From Diplocloster modestus (lineage in GTDB: Bacteria; Bacillota; Clostridia; Lachnospirales; Lachnospiraceae), in the NCBI RefSeq assembly GCF_019042245.1, contig NZ_JAHQCX010000001.1, positions 489,559 through 553,558 on the forward strand: a DNA stretch of 64,000 nucleotides, read 5' to 3'. Every line of letters begins with the position of its first letter. Position 1 is the first letter of the stretch. The notes below the pieces were generated by a model. It was given only the letters and a program-made list of their open reading frames with translations, had not been told where the DNA came from and did not search any database. Shown in pieces: positions 7,188 through 15,820 of the stretch. A program made the position numbers and the translations under genes.

Positions 7188-9824
7188 TCAAGTCATGTCA
7201 TCCCGCAGTGCGTCTATAATATTTTCTTTTTTGATCTTGCCGACGGCATACATCATGGTGACAAATATTACCAGGAGAACGCTGCATACGCTGATCCCGA
7301 TACTGGCCCACGGGAGCGCAAAAGCAATGCTGTCTGCTCCGGCTATGAACATCCCTCTGTGAATAAGCAGGGAAGAAACAACTGCTAAAGGAAGCCCGAT
7401 AAGCAGAGCTCTCATACCGTAGAATACACACTCAAAACGCATCATTTTGTTGAAATCCCGGTCGGACATACCCACAGAGCGAAGCATGGCCAGCTCCTGC
7501 CGGCGCAGCTTGATATTCGTTGAGATCGTGTTGAACACATTAGCTACCGCGATCAGGGAAATCATAATAATAAACGTATAAGCGAACACATTGGCAATAA
7601 AGACATAATTTCGGCTTTCCTCAAGCATCTCAGATGTATTCAAAAGGATATATGCGGATGTGATACCCGCGCCCTGAATCACGGTTTTCATTTCCGCCGT
7701 CGACTTCGAGGGATTTTCTGACTGAAAAGTAAGGCCTTTGACCCTGACATCTGCCGGGCTATCGGATGGAGCGAGCTTATCCTTAAGCGACCAGGGAGCC
7801 AGCGCTTGGAAAAAGTATGGTGTCTGTTCAACAGTACCTGCGATCGGGGGAGTATCCGGAGGCACTATATCCACAAAGGTAAGATTTACATTTTGTCCTA
7901 TTTCCGTTTCAGACCCGTTGTTTGTTTGAGGGAAGATGGTAAAATCCATGGAGGGATCTGTGAACAGAGCGCGAAGCTGTTCAACCTTCTCCACCTGACT
8001 GCTGTTGCTCTGCATTTTGGCAACGGCGATGATCTTCCCGCTCTGCCCGGTATATTCCTCTTCAGGCAGTCCCAGGCTTTCCAGAATGCCTAGGTAAGCG
8101 CTGTCATCCAGAAACTGGATTCCCATGGACAGATGCACCGTCCCATCCGCCGACATCGCATCCGGAGACTCATCCGGAGAAATCTCATCCGGCGAACGTC
8201 CTCCAGCAGATTCCCAATAATCCTCTGAAAGTCCGTCTGCGGGGACAATACAAGAATACTCCATATATGCCTGATAGGAGCTTTCATAAACACCATCAGC
8301 GTTTTTAAGCTTGTCGTAAAGCTGCAGCATTTCGCCGTCATCCATTTCCTGTGTACCAAAACCGATGTCATAGCTGGTAACCATTTTTGTCTGATCCGAA
8401 GCTTTTTTCAGATCCATTACGAAGGCACTGGTTGATATAAACAAAACGATGCTTAAAACTAGTGACAGCACAATACTGCGATAACGTTTCCTGTTCCTTT
8501 TGAAATTCTTCAGTGCAAGGATTCCCTCCAGGCCGTATATGCGCTGCGATAGTTTTGAGGTTTTCACGGATTTGGATTCCATTTTCACTTCGTTCGTCTG
8601 GCGGATACATTCCATCACCGGCGTGCCGGCGGCCTTTTTAGCCGGAATATAGGCAGAAATCAAAATCGTAACGATACTGACGGCCGCTGCTCCCGCAATA
8701 GCGAGAGCGGATACATGCAAGGTTAAAGGAACATCGGCGTAGAGAAGGGTTCCAAAATTCTTGGCGACAACGATAATCACAAGCCCGATACTGCCAATGC
8801 CGACGAGAACACCGATGGGGATGCCGACCGCTCCGATGCAAAGCCCTTCAAAGAGCACCGAATTACGCAGTTGTTTTGCGGTGGCGCCCACAGAGGAAAG
8901 GATCCCAATCTGCCGCGTACGTTCGTTCAAGGAGATGCTGAAGGAGTTATAAATCAGAAAGATTGAGCCTATCATGATAATGGCTATCACAATTCCGCCA
9001 ACTGTGTACAGAAGTCCATTGAATATCTGATCGGATGGATCGTCCGATAATCCCATAAAACGTAGAACATCATTATTCAGAATATAAGAATGGCCGTCCG
9101 CCGCAGTATCTACATACGAAAGAACCTGGCGCGGATTTTTCAGGGTGACAAATAAACTGAGATTATCCGCCGTGTCTGCAGTATCTGTCCTGGTTATCAA
9201 AGTGTAACCCGGCGAGGAATCTTTCTCAAAAACAGGTGTCTGACAGATACCGACAATCCTGTAGGTTCTCTTGGCTTCCGGCAGAAGAGTTTCATCCCCG
9301 GCTGTGTACGGATCACTCTGACCCAGCTTCTCATCTCCTTTCATGCGGCTTCCCACGGCAAGGGAAATCGTATCGCCTACCGCGTAGGATACACCGCCGT
9401 TGGACGCGACTTTCCCCGAGACCAGGATCTCGCCGCTGTTTTCAGGAAGCCTGCCTGAGAGAAGGGGGATGGGCAGGGCATCAAAGGTTTCCGGATGGTA
9501 GCCGGCTATGAAAAGATACGGTTTATCCGGATCCGAGCCGCTGTCAAGCGCTGCATAACCGATATTTTCAAAGGTTACCGTGTCTTTCACTTCTTTATTC
9601 AGCTGTTGCTCCTGTACAAAGGAAGAATCTACGTCCAAAAACGCGGCCTGCCAACCACCGTATTTTTTGGCCGCGCCCTTTGTCATATAATCCAGCAGAG
9701 AAACGCCAAAAGTGGCGACTGCCGTAATCATGGCGGCAGACAAAATAACGCCGATAATTGTCACAATCGTTCGTGTCCGGTTCTTTTTCAGACCTTGCAG
9801 GGCAACTTTATTGAAAATATTCAT
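7188..9824 (-). CDS. FtsX/MacB-type ABC transporter permease
   Basis: An 878-residue membrane protein with one N-terminal transmembrane helix (TIVTIIGVILSAAMITAVATF, split at residue 38), a large extracytoplasmic domain, three helices near residues 280-400 (first FtsX module), a second extracellular domain and a second FtsX module of three helices at the C-terminus. It begins [19 protein letters not shown], typical of permeases in BceAB/Vex-like systems. Such transporters remove peptide antibiotics or act as mechanotransmitters. Its start overlaps the last base of the ATPase gene, and the two-component genes lie just upstream, so the four genes form one peptide-sensing module. The true substrate is unknown. 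Confidence 0.9.
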   Translation of the reverse strand: MNIFNKVALQGLKKNRTRTIVTIIGVILSAAMITAVATFGVSLLDYMTKGAAKKYGGWQAAFLDVDSSFVQEQQLNKEVKDTVTFENIGYAALDSGSDPDKPYLFIAGYHPETFDALPIPLLSGRLPENSGEILVSGKVASNGGVSYAVGDTISLAVGSRMKGDEKLGQSDPYTAGDETLLPEAKRTYRIVGICQTPVFEKDSSPGYTLITRTDTADTADNLSLFVTLKNPRQVLSYVDTAADGHSYILNNDVLRFMGLSDDPSDQIFNGLLYTVGGIVIAIIMIGSIFLIYNSFSISLNERTRQIGILSSVGATAKQLRNSVLFEGLCIGAVGIPIGVLVGIGSIGLVIIVVAKNFGTLLYADVPLTLHVSALAIAGAAAVSIVTILISAYIPAKKAAGTPVMECIRQTNEVKMESKSVKTSKLSQRIYGLEGILALKNFKRNRKRYRSIVLSLVLSIVLFISTSAFVMDLKKASDQTKMVTSYDIGFGTQEMDDGEMLQLYDKLKNADGVYESSYQAYMEYSCIVPADGLSEDYWESAGGRSPDEISPDESPDAMSADGTVHLSMGIQFLDDSAYLGILESLGLPEEEYTGQSGKIIAVAKMQSNSSQVEKVEQLRALFTDPSMDFTIFPQTNNGSETEIGQNVNLTFVDIVPPDTPPIAGTVEQTPYFFQALAPWSLKDKLAPSDSPADVRVKGLTFQSENPSKSTAEMKTVIQGAGITSAYILLNTSEMLEESRNYVFIANVFAYTFIIMISLIAVANVFNTISTNIKLRRQELAMLRSVGMSDRDFNKMMRFECVFYGMRALLIGLPLAVVSSLLIHRGMFIAGADSIAFALPWASIGISVCSVLLVIFVTMMYAVGKIKKENIIDALRDDMT

Positions 9825-10510
9825 TACCCTTCCACCTGCCTTTCATCCCGCATCACTTTACCGTCTGCGATGGTAATGATCCGGTCTGCCTGCAAAGCGA
9901 TATTTTCGTCGTGGGTGACGATGATCAAAGTCTGGTGATACTTCTCGTGGCTTTCCTTCAGCAGATGGATGATTTCCTGTCCGTTGCGGCTGTCCAGGCT
10001 GCCAGTGGGTTCATCGGCCAGCATAACTGCCGGGGCATTCATCAAGGCGCGCCCGATCGCGACACGCTGCTGCTGACCGCCGGAGAGCTGATTTGGCAGA
10101 TGGGTTTTGCGGTCCTGAAGCCCTAACAGATCCAGCAGATCGTTCAGCCTTTCTTTGTTTACTTTTCGTTTGTCCATCAGAATTGGCAGGGTAATGTTTT
10201 CCACCACATTCAAAGTGGGAATGAGATTGTGAAACTGATAAATCAGACCAACCTGCCGTCTGCGGAAAATGGCAAGTTTTTCATTACTTTGCGCATATAC
10301 ATCCTGTCCGTTCAAATACACCTTCCCGCTTGTCGGTACGTCCACACCGGCGATGGTGTGAAGCAATGTGGATTTGCCGGAACCGGAGGAACCGATGATT
10401 GCGGTGAATTCCCCCTTTTCAATGGTAAGAGAAACATGATCCAGCGCGATAACCTGGTTTTCGTCCCTTCCGTAGACCTTGCACAGATTTTCAATTTTCA
10501 AGAACTCCAT
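9824..10510 (-). CDS. ABC transporter ATP-binding protein (LolD/MacB type)
   Basis: A 228-residue ATPase with Walker [14 protein letters not shown]-loop [10 protein letters not shown], signature [15 protein letters not shown], Walker [13 protein letters not shown] and switch [10 protein letters not shown]. The form is that of the MacB/LolD/FtsE class, which pairs with FtsX-type permeases. Its stop touches the start of the 878-residue permease, showing coupling. An AAGGAGG-type site precedes the ATG on the minus strand. The sensor kinase ends 83 bases upstream. It provides energy for peptide export or a resistance response. Confidence 0.95.
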   Translation of the reverse strand: MEFLKIENLCKVYGRDENQVIALDHVSLTIEKGEFTAIIGSSGSGKSTLLHTIAGVDVPTSGKVYLNGQDVYAQSNEKLAIFRRRQVGLIYQFHNLIPTLNVVENITLPILMDKRKVNKERLNDLLDLLGLQDRKTHLPNQLSGGQQQRVAIGRALMNAPAVMLADEPTGSLDSRNGQEIIHLLKESHEKYHQTLIIVTHDENIALQADRIITIADGKVMRDERQVEG

Positions 10511-10592
10511 TATGTGAGCCTCCTTACTTGTGGTTTACCCATATAATAGATCTTTGCCCTTACATCATTGTGACTTTTCGGTGAGAGATTCG

Positions 10593-11582
10593 TCACTTTG
10601 GGAAACGGATGGTAAATACAGCGCCGCCCTGGGGATGATTTTTTGCGGTAATTGTACCGCCCTGACGGATGATAATTGTCTTGCAGAGGGCCAGTCCGAT
10701 CCCATACCCCGTCGTGCTGGAATTTTTCCCGCGGTATAACCTGTCAAATACATGGGGCAAATCTTCCTGCGCAAAGCCTGCTCCGCTGTCATGGAGGGTA
10801 ATACGCGTAAACAACAGGGTGTCCTCACAGACGATTTGGATCTTTCCGTCCTCACCTGCGCTTTCGATGCAATTTTTAAGGATATTTTGGATTGCCTCTG
10901 AGAGCCAGCCGGAATCGCCGGTGACCGAGATTCCTTTTGGTATTTCCGTTTGTACCTGAATATTGTGCAGCTCCATGGAAATCAGAAATGGCCGGAGTGC
11001 GGTCTGTATCAAGTCGTTCACGTCTGTTTGCTCACTTTGGAAAACCACAATACCGGCGTCCAAACGGGATAGTTTTAACAGAGAGGTAATCAGCCAGTCC
11101 ATCTGTATAAACAACTCATCCGTCTCACGCAGCAGAGCCATCCGCTCTGCTTTTTCGGGGTTATTCTTCAGCAGAGAAAGAATGAGGTTCGCGGAGGTGA
11201 GGGGGGTGCGCAGCTGATGGGCAATGTCGGCCAGAGAATCCGCGAGGCGGGTTTTCTCTTTTTTCAATGCGTCGTTTTGTTCCCGGATGCGCAGCGTCAT
11301 TTTAGTAATTTCGCTTTGCAATATGGAAAGCTCGCCCTCGTCCGATTCGCTGATAAATGTATGGCCGGCATTGTGAAGTACAAGATCGATCTGATCGGTA
11401 ATCCGAGCAATACTTCGGTAGCGGGCTTTGGTAAACAGAAAAAATGCTGTTCCAAAGGCAATGGCTGTGACAAGAGCCAGTATCCCCGCTGCCGGATGGA
11501 CAGCGAACCCCGCCGCCGCAGAGGCGGCGGTTATTAGGGCTAACAACACGGCAAACTGCCGGATCTCTCTATTCCGAAACAT
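10593..11582 (-). CDS. Sensor histidine kinase, short intramembrane-sensing type
   Basis: A 329-residue kinase. Two adjacent transmembrane helices occupy about residues 8-48 with almost no loop between, the layout of kinases that sense through a partner transporter rather than a ligand domain. The dimerisation box is ADIAHQLRTPLTSA, the N box is IQNILKNCIES, and G boxes are DSGAGF and GYGIGLALCKTII. The open frame extends to 11663, but the ATG at 11582 is preferred because GGGAGG stands just before it and it overlaps the regulator stop by 14 bases. It forms a pair with the OmpR regulator and is followed by the ABC transporter it probably controls. Confidence 0.92.
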   Translation of the reverse strand: MFRNREIRQFAVLLALITAASAAAGFAVHPAAGILALVTAIAFGTAFFLFTKARYRSIARITDQIDLVLHNAGHTFISESDEGELSILQSEITKMTLRIREQNDALKKEKTRLADSLADIAHQLRTPLTSANLILSLLKNNPEKAERMALLRETDELFIQMDWLITSLLKLSRLDAGIVVFQSEQTDVNDLIQTALRPFLISMELHNIQVQTEIPKGISVTGDSGWLSEAIQNILKNCIESAGEDGKIQIVCEDTLLFTRITLHDSGAGFAQEDLPHVFDRLYRGKNSSTTGYGIGLALCKTIIIRQGGTITAKNHPQGGAVFTIRFPK

Positions 11583-12255
11583 AGCATCCTCCCAGCCTAT
11601 ACCCAGTACCGCGCACGGTGAGTACAATCTGCGGATCAGCCGGGTCGTCCTCGATCTTTTCACGCAGCCGTTTGATGTAGACAGTTAGGGTATTATTATT
11701 GACAAATTCACCTGCGGCATCCCATAATTCATCCAGCAGCCGGTCACGCGTGATAATGCTTTTGGGATTATTGATGAATACCAGCAGCAAGCGGTATTCC
11801 AGTGCGGAAAGATAAACCTCTTTCCCATATTTTTTCACGACCCCGCTGGCGGTATCGGCCTGAAGCCCGTGAATCTCAAATACCGACCCGGGGCGCACGC
11901 TTCTTCGCAGAGCAGTTCCGATCCGCGCGATCAATTCACGGGGACGGAAAGGTTTGGTGATATAGTCATCCGCGCCAAGATTCAGTCCGGTAACAACGCT
12001 CCCCTCATCATCGGAAGCCGTCAGGAAGATGATGGGAATGTCCTGAGCATCTTTGATTTCCGTGCAGACCGTAAAACCATTTCCGTCAGGCAGGGAAATA
12101 TCGACCAGCGCCAGGTCGAAATGATTGCCCCCAAGCGCGGCAAGAGCCTGCGCCCGCGTAGGAGCGTGGGTAACCGCGTAACCCTCAGAGCGGAGCAATC
12201 GGATAAGGTTCCTGGCGATCGCTTTATCGTCCTCGACTAAAAATATCTGTTTCAT
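11569..12255 (-). CDS. OmpR/PhoB-family response regulator
   Basis: A 228-residue regulator. The receiver domain carries VEDD at residues 7-10, the phospho-acceptor Asp in LALVDISLPDGNGF (about 53), the Thr in FLTASDDE and Lys in ITKPFRPREL. The winged-helix DNA-binding domain follows, with SALEYRLLLVFINNP and TLTVYIKRLREKIEDDP. It starts the -strand operon that includes the kinase, ATPase and permease. The gene is divergent from the ROK regulator at 12538. No clear operator could be picked out by eye. Confidence 0.95.
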   Translation of the reverse strand: MKQIFLVEDDKAIARNLIRLLRSEGYAVTHAPTRAQALAALGGNHFDLALVDISLPDGNGFTVCTEIKDAQDIPIIFLTASDDEGSVVTGLNLGADDYITKPFRPRELIARIGTALRRSVRPGSVFEIHGLQADTASGVVKKYGKEVYLSALEYRLLLVFINNPKSIITRDRLLDELWDAAGEFVNNNTLTVYIKRLREKIEDDPADPQIVLTVRGTGYRLGGCYVSE

Positions 12256-12457
12256 GTATTTCCTCCATCGTCAATAGGTAGTGCAGTGTAATAGGGGGGA
12301 CTGCTTTCTCAGATCTATTATATTTCTTTTGACGCAAATATACCAGCAGGGGATAAAATTATCGGGGCTGCTAAAGTGTTGAAAATAAAAAAAATCTATT
12401 GTATACTTATAAAAAGAGTTTTGTAAAAGATAAAATAAAGCGGGAAGATTGAATTAA

Positions 12458-12537
12458 GACGCATTCACTGCGTCACTGGAGGAAATGGTTACACCATACC
12501 TGAATTAAGACGCAGTAAATGCGTCACTGGAGGAAAT
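12458..12537 (+). repeat. Two Shine-Dalgarno hairpin units before the ROK gene
   Basis: Two units of the hairpin-SD repeat: GACGCA-TTCAC-TGCGTC (12458-12474) and GACGCA-GTAAA-TGCGTC (12509-12525), each followed by ACTGGAGGAAAT. Between them lies ATGGT-TAC-ACCAT and ACCTGAATT, matching the middle of the 2129 unit in layout but with different paired bases (GACGC/GCGTC against GCCGC/GCGGC; ATGGT/ACCAT against GCGT/ACGC). The second unit supplies the ribosome site for the GTG at 12538. Confidence 0.8.
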
Positions 12538-13662
12538 GTGAAAAGTTCTGGAGTTAGCATAGAAATAAAAAAACAAAACCGAAATAATATATTTAAATAT
12601 ATCCTTCGGAGCAAAACAACCTCACGGCAGGATATTTCTTTGGCACTGGGTCTTAGTATGCCGACGATTCTACAGAACGTTAAGGAATTGCAGGAGCTGG
12701 GAGTCGTGGAGGAGAGCGGCCGGTTTGAGTCCACAGGCGGAAGGAAAGCGAATGTAATTACAAGTATCTCAAACGCGGCGTTGTCCATCGGGGTTGAAAT
12801 TACAAAGAATCACGTTCGTATCGTTCTAATTGATCTGTCGGAAAATATTTTGTTTCATAAGAGGCTGGTGTTGCCATATAGGAATACCAATGATTACTAT
12901 TCAAAATTAGCCGTTATGATACAGGCCTTTATAGGTGAACATCCGATCGATACAAGGAAAATAGTCGGTCTGGGTGTTTCCATACCCGGAATATTAAATG
13001 AAGATGGAACCATCATCGCAGACTCCCATGTGTTAAATATCCGGAATGTATCCTGCAAAGCAATCAGTTCCCTGTTACCTTGGAAAACTTACTTTGTAAA
13101 TGATGCAAATGCGGCGGCTTTAGCGGAATTAAGAAATCTACCGCAGGACAGTACAATGGTGTATTTATCACTTAGTAATAGTGTTGGCGGTGCGATTTTT
13201 ATTAATGGAAATATTTATAGAGGGATCAACCAGAGAAGCGGTGAATTTGGGCATTTGCGAATCGTGAACAATGGCAGACAGTGCTATTGCGGACAGCAGG
13301 GTTGTGCGGATGCTTATTGCTCTGCGCTGGTGCTGACCCCTAAGGAAGAAAAACTGGAAGCCTTTTTTGATAGTTTAGGTGAAGGAAATGAGGAAAAGCA
13401 GGCTGTTTGGAATGAGTATATCGATCATCTGGCCAAACTGATCATTAATATCCGCATGTCTTTTGACTGTGATATTATTTTAGGAGGATATGTTGGATGC
13501 TATATGGATCCATGGCTTCAGGAGCTTCAGTCAAAAGTTGCCGAACTTGACCCGTTTGAACAGCCAGGGGACGTGTTCCTGTCTGCCAGCAGACTTAAGC
13601 AGGAATCAAGCGCTTTGGGCGCTGCTATTATCCCTATAGAAGAATATATTGACCAATTATAA
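12538..13662 (+). CDS. ROK-family transcriptional regulator/sugar kinase-like protein
   Basis: A 374-residue ROK protein. An N-terminal winged helix (about residues 12-60, NIFKYILRSKTTSRQDIS then ALGLSMPTILQNVKEL) precedes an actin-like ROK domain with VNDANAAALAEL, SNSVGGAIFINGNIYRG, GEFGHLRI and the zinc site CYCGQQGCADAYCS. Members repress sugar-use genes and release DNA on sugar binding. The start is a GTG; the ATG two bases earlier runs straight into a stop, and TGGAGG stands at the right distance for the GTG. A zinc alcohol dehydrogenase follows 410 bases later, a likely target. Effector unknown. Confidence 0.9.
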   Translation: MKSSGVSIEIKKQNRNNIFKYILRSKTTSRQDISLALGLSMPTILQNVKELQELGVVEESGRFESTGGRKANVITSISNAALSIGVEITKNHVRIVLIDLSENILFHKRLVLPYRNTNDYYSKLAVMIQAFIGEHPIDTRKIVGLGVSIPGILNEDGTIIADSHVLNIRNVSCKAISSLLPWKTYFVNDANAAALAELRNLPQDSTMVYLSLSNSVGGAIFINGNIYRGINQRSGEFGHLRIVNNGRQCYCGQQGCADAYCSALVLTPKEEKLEAFFDSLGEGNEEKQAVWNEYIDHLAKLIINIRMSFDCDIILGGYVGCYMDPWLQELQSKVAELDPFEQPGDVFLSASRLKQESSALGAAIIPIEEYIDQL

Positions 13663-13700
13663 AAGCTGCATGCAATCCTATATTAGAATTGGAAGATAGA

Positions 13701-13774
13701 AGGTTGAGTAAAAGATAGCAGGGTGAGTAGAGAATAGTAGGTTGAGTAAAAGATATTAGGATGAGAGTTAATAG
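13701..13774 (+). repeat. Short 19-20 bp tandem repeats
   Basis: Four imperfect copies of AGGTTGAGTAAAAGATA-type units lie end to end after the ROK stop (copy starts near 13701, 13720, 13739 and 13758). They show drift toward the right end. No function is apparent. Such tracts are prone to copy-number change. Confidence 0.6.
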
Positions 13775-13779
13775 GAAAC

Positions 13780-13862
13780 GGGGCAGGAAAGTGCCTGTCC
13801 CCGGTTGTCCGGCTGGATGGGCCGGCTTCCGGGGACAGGCACCTTTTTCTGTTGCTGCCCCG
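13780..13862 (+). terminator. Long nested hairpin terminator after the ROK gene
   Basis: An inner stem pairs GTGCCTGTCCCCGG (13791-13804) with CCGGGGACAGGCAC (13829-13842), with a small GCCGGC-type hairpin in its loop, and is followed by CTTTTTCT. An outer GGGGCAG (13780-13786) pairs with CTGCCCC just after the T-tract, so the transcript could also fold without the terminator. The remainder of the gap to 14074 holds an AT-rich promoter-like stretch. Confidence 0.7.
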
Positions 13863-14073
13863 TTGTTTTGATGTTCATCTGAAAGGACCGGCCTCCGGCA
13901 TCAGTACCCTGACTGAATTCCCCTCCGGCAGAAGGCGGAGAGCGTACGGAGACTGTTTATAGGCATGAAAATTATAGCATTGTGTATTGACAATATTTTC
14001 GCAGCATGCTATTATAAAAATACTTTTATAAAACATTTAATAAAACTTTATCTAAAAGAACTGAGGTGGAAAA

Positions 14074-15099
14074 ATGATCCAACAAGTGTTGACGGAACCT
14101 GGTGAGATCCGATTTCAAAATATTCCGGATCCGGTTGCAAAAGAAAATGAAGTAGTTGTAAAAATTAAGCGGATTGGTATCTGCGGTAGTGATATTCATG
14201 TATATCACGGCAAACATCCATTTACAAAATATCCGGTTACGCAAGGACACGAAGTCAGCGGCGAGATTGTGGAGGCAGGCAGAAATGTCAGGAACCTGAA
14301 GATCGGACAAAAAGTTACGATTCAGCCACAGGTTTTCTGCGGTAACTGTTACCCGTGTACCCACGGAAAATATAATCTCTGTGAAAATTTAAAAGTTATG
14401 GGCTTTCAGACGACAGGAGTGGCTAGTGAACTATTTGCAGTTGACGCTTCCAAAGTAACACCGCTGCCGGAAGAGATGAGCTATGACGAAGGAGCGATGA
14501 TAGAGCCGCTGGCGGTAGCAGTTCATGCTGTGAACCGTGCAGGAGATATTACCGGCAGCGATATTGCTGTTATTGGCGCCGGGCCAATCGGGAATCTTGT
14601 GGCACAGGTGGCAAAAGCAAAGGGCGCCGGCAAAGTGATGGTGACAGATGTGAGTGATATCAGACTCGGCATCGCGAGGGAATGCGGGATTGACTATGCG
14701 GAGAACACCTTGGAAAGAAACTTTGGGGATGCTGTCCTGGAACACTTTGGTCCAGATAAAGCGGATGTCATATATGATTGCGCCGGAAATGATACTACGA
14801 TGGGCCAGGCCATTCAATACGCCAGAAAAGGAAGCACGATTATTCTGGTCGCGGTGTATGAAGGTATGGCAAATGTGGATTTGGCGGTTCTGAATGATCA
14901 TGAATTGGACCTGAACACGACGATGATGTATAGAAACGAAGACTACACAGAAGCGATTAAACTGGCAGAAGAAAAGAAAATCCGGTTACGCCCCTTAATG
15001 TCAAAACATTTTGCGTTCCGGGAATATTTACAAGCATACAAGTACATCGATGAGAATCAGGAAAAAACTATGAAGGTCCTAATCGATGTGCAAGATTAA
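14074..15099 (+). CDS. Zinc-dependent medium-chain alcohol/polyol dehydrogenase
   Basis: Cytoplasmic MDR-family dehydrogenase of 341 residues, of the kind that oxidises sorbitol, threonine or sugar acids with NAD. The catalytic zinc site is GICGSDIHVYHG (Cys about 37) with GHEVSGEIVEAG (His-Glu). The structural zinc loop is CGNCYPCTHGKYNLC. The Rossmann motif is VIGAGPIGNLVAQVAK. It begins MIQQVLTEPGEIRF after a GAGGTGG site. It is closest in flavour to L-galactonate/L-threonine dehydrogenase-like enzymes, but the substrate cannot be fixed. The upstream ROK protein suggests sugar or sugar-acid control. Confidence 0.88.
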   Translation: MIQQVLTEPGEIRFQNIPDPVAKENEVVVKIKRIGICGSDIHVYHGKHPFTKYPVTQGHEVSGEIVEAGRNVRNLKIGQKVTIQPQVFCGNCYPCTHGKYNLCENLKVMGFQTTGVASELFAVDASKVTPLPEEMSYDEGAMIEPLAVAVHAVNRAGDITGSDIAVIGAGPIGNLVAQVAKAKGAGKVMVTDVSDIRLGIARECGIDYAENTLERNFGDAVLEHFGPDKADVIYDCAGNDTTMGQAIQYARKGSTIILVAVYEGMANVDLAVLNDHELDLNTTMMYRNEDYTEAIKLAEEKKIRLRPLMSKHFAFREYLQAYKYIDENQEKTMKVLIDVQD

Positions 15100-15236
15100 A
15101 TGATAAGGTGCGGGAGAAACTGCAGGCGGAATTCTGTGGCAGGGATAAGAAAAATATAAAAAAATAAAGTTGTAGTGTGTTCGCTTCTGTTGAAAAAGTA
15201 TGCTCGTCAAATCGGAATTTAGGAGAGGGCGGTTCA

Positions 15237-15461
15237 ATGCGGTGTCCTGTTTGCGGAAAAGAGATGGTGCAAGGTTATTTACAAAGCGGTCAACGGATGG
15301 CATGGGTCAAAGCACCACATAAAGTATCCTTACTTCCCCAAAAGGATGAGGTGCTCTTAGGCAATAATATGTTTCGTGAGCTTTCATTTGAAGCATATAT
15401 TTGTAAAACATGTAAAAAGATAATGATCGATTATTCCAAAGCGGATTATAAAGAGAAATAA
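15237..15461 (+). CDS. Small zinc-ribbon protein, DUF6487-like
   Basis: A 74-residue protein beginning MRCPVCGKEMVQGYLQSG, with a second pair of cysteines in YICKTCKKIMIDYSK, forming a four-Cys zinc ribbon (CxxC...CxxC). A homologous gene lies at 43993. The family is a small cytoplasmic or membrane-associated domain of unknown function; the name DUF6487 is recalled from memory. The frame extends back to 15177, but GGAGAGGG just before the ATG at 15237 and the homologue both support this start. A terminator follows at 15542. Confidence 0.75.
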   Translation: MRCPVCGKEMVQGYLQSGQRMAWVKAPHKVSLLPQKDEVLLGNNMFRELSFEAYICKTCKKIMIDYSKADYKEK

Positions 15462-15541
15462 GAAAGTTTTCATTTAGCGGACTGTTAGCTAAGCCTTAGT
15501 GGTATCATGTATACTTGCGTTTTACTCCTTCTAAAAAGTGG

Positions 15542-15578
15542 CACCGGAATTGTCTGAACAGGCAGTTCCGGTGTTTGT
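15542..15578 (+). terminator. Rho-independent terminator
   Basis: CACCGGAA (15542-15549) pairs with TTCCGGTG (15566-15573), followed by TTTGTAT. It ends the zinc-ribbon transcript. The gap from here to 15821 is AT-rich leader DNA for the aspartate kinase. I looked for a lysine riboswitch there and saw none. Confidence 0.7.
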
Positions 15579-15820
15579 ATATGAATAAAAATGTGAATGA
15601 AACGAGAGGGAAAAAGTTATTATCGGTAAACTGCAGGCGAGACAGAGGTATTCATGAAAACCCGGTAAAAGACGAATTATTGCAAAAAAAATAGAAAATA
15701 CTTGCAATTTTACTGTAAAAGAGGTATTTTATTAGCGTGTGTTTCTTGCAAAAACAAATGTACATATTATAAAGACATACGGAAAGATAGGATTACAGAG
15801 TAAGAGGGAGAAAAAGAGTA

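Noticed and set aside
15579-15820. A lysine riboswitch before aspartate kinase
   Set aside because: The gap is AT-rich with no paired GC-rich stems or terminator; I could not find the conserved core.
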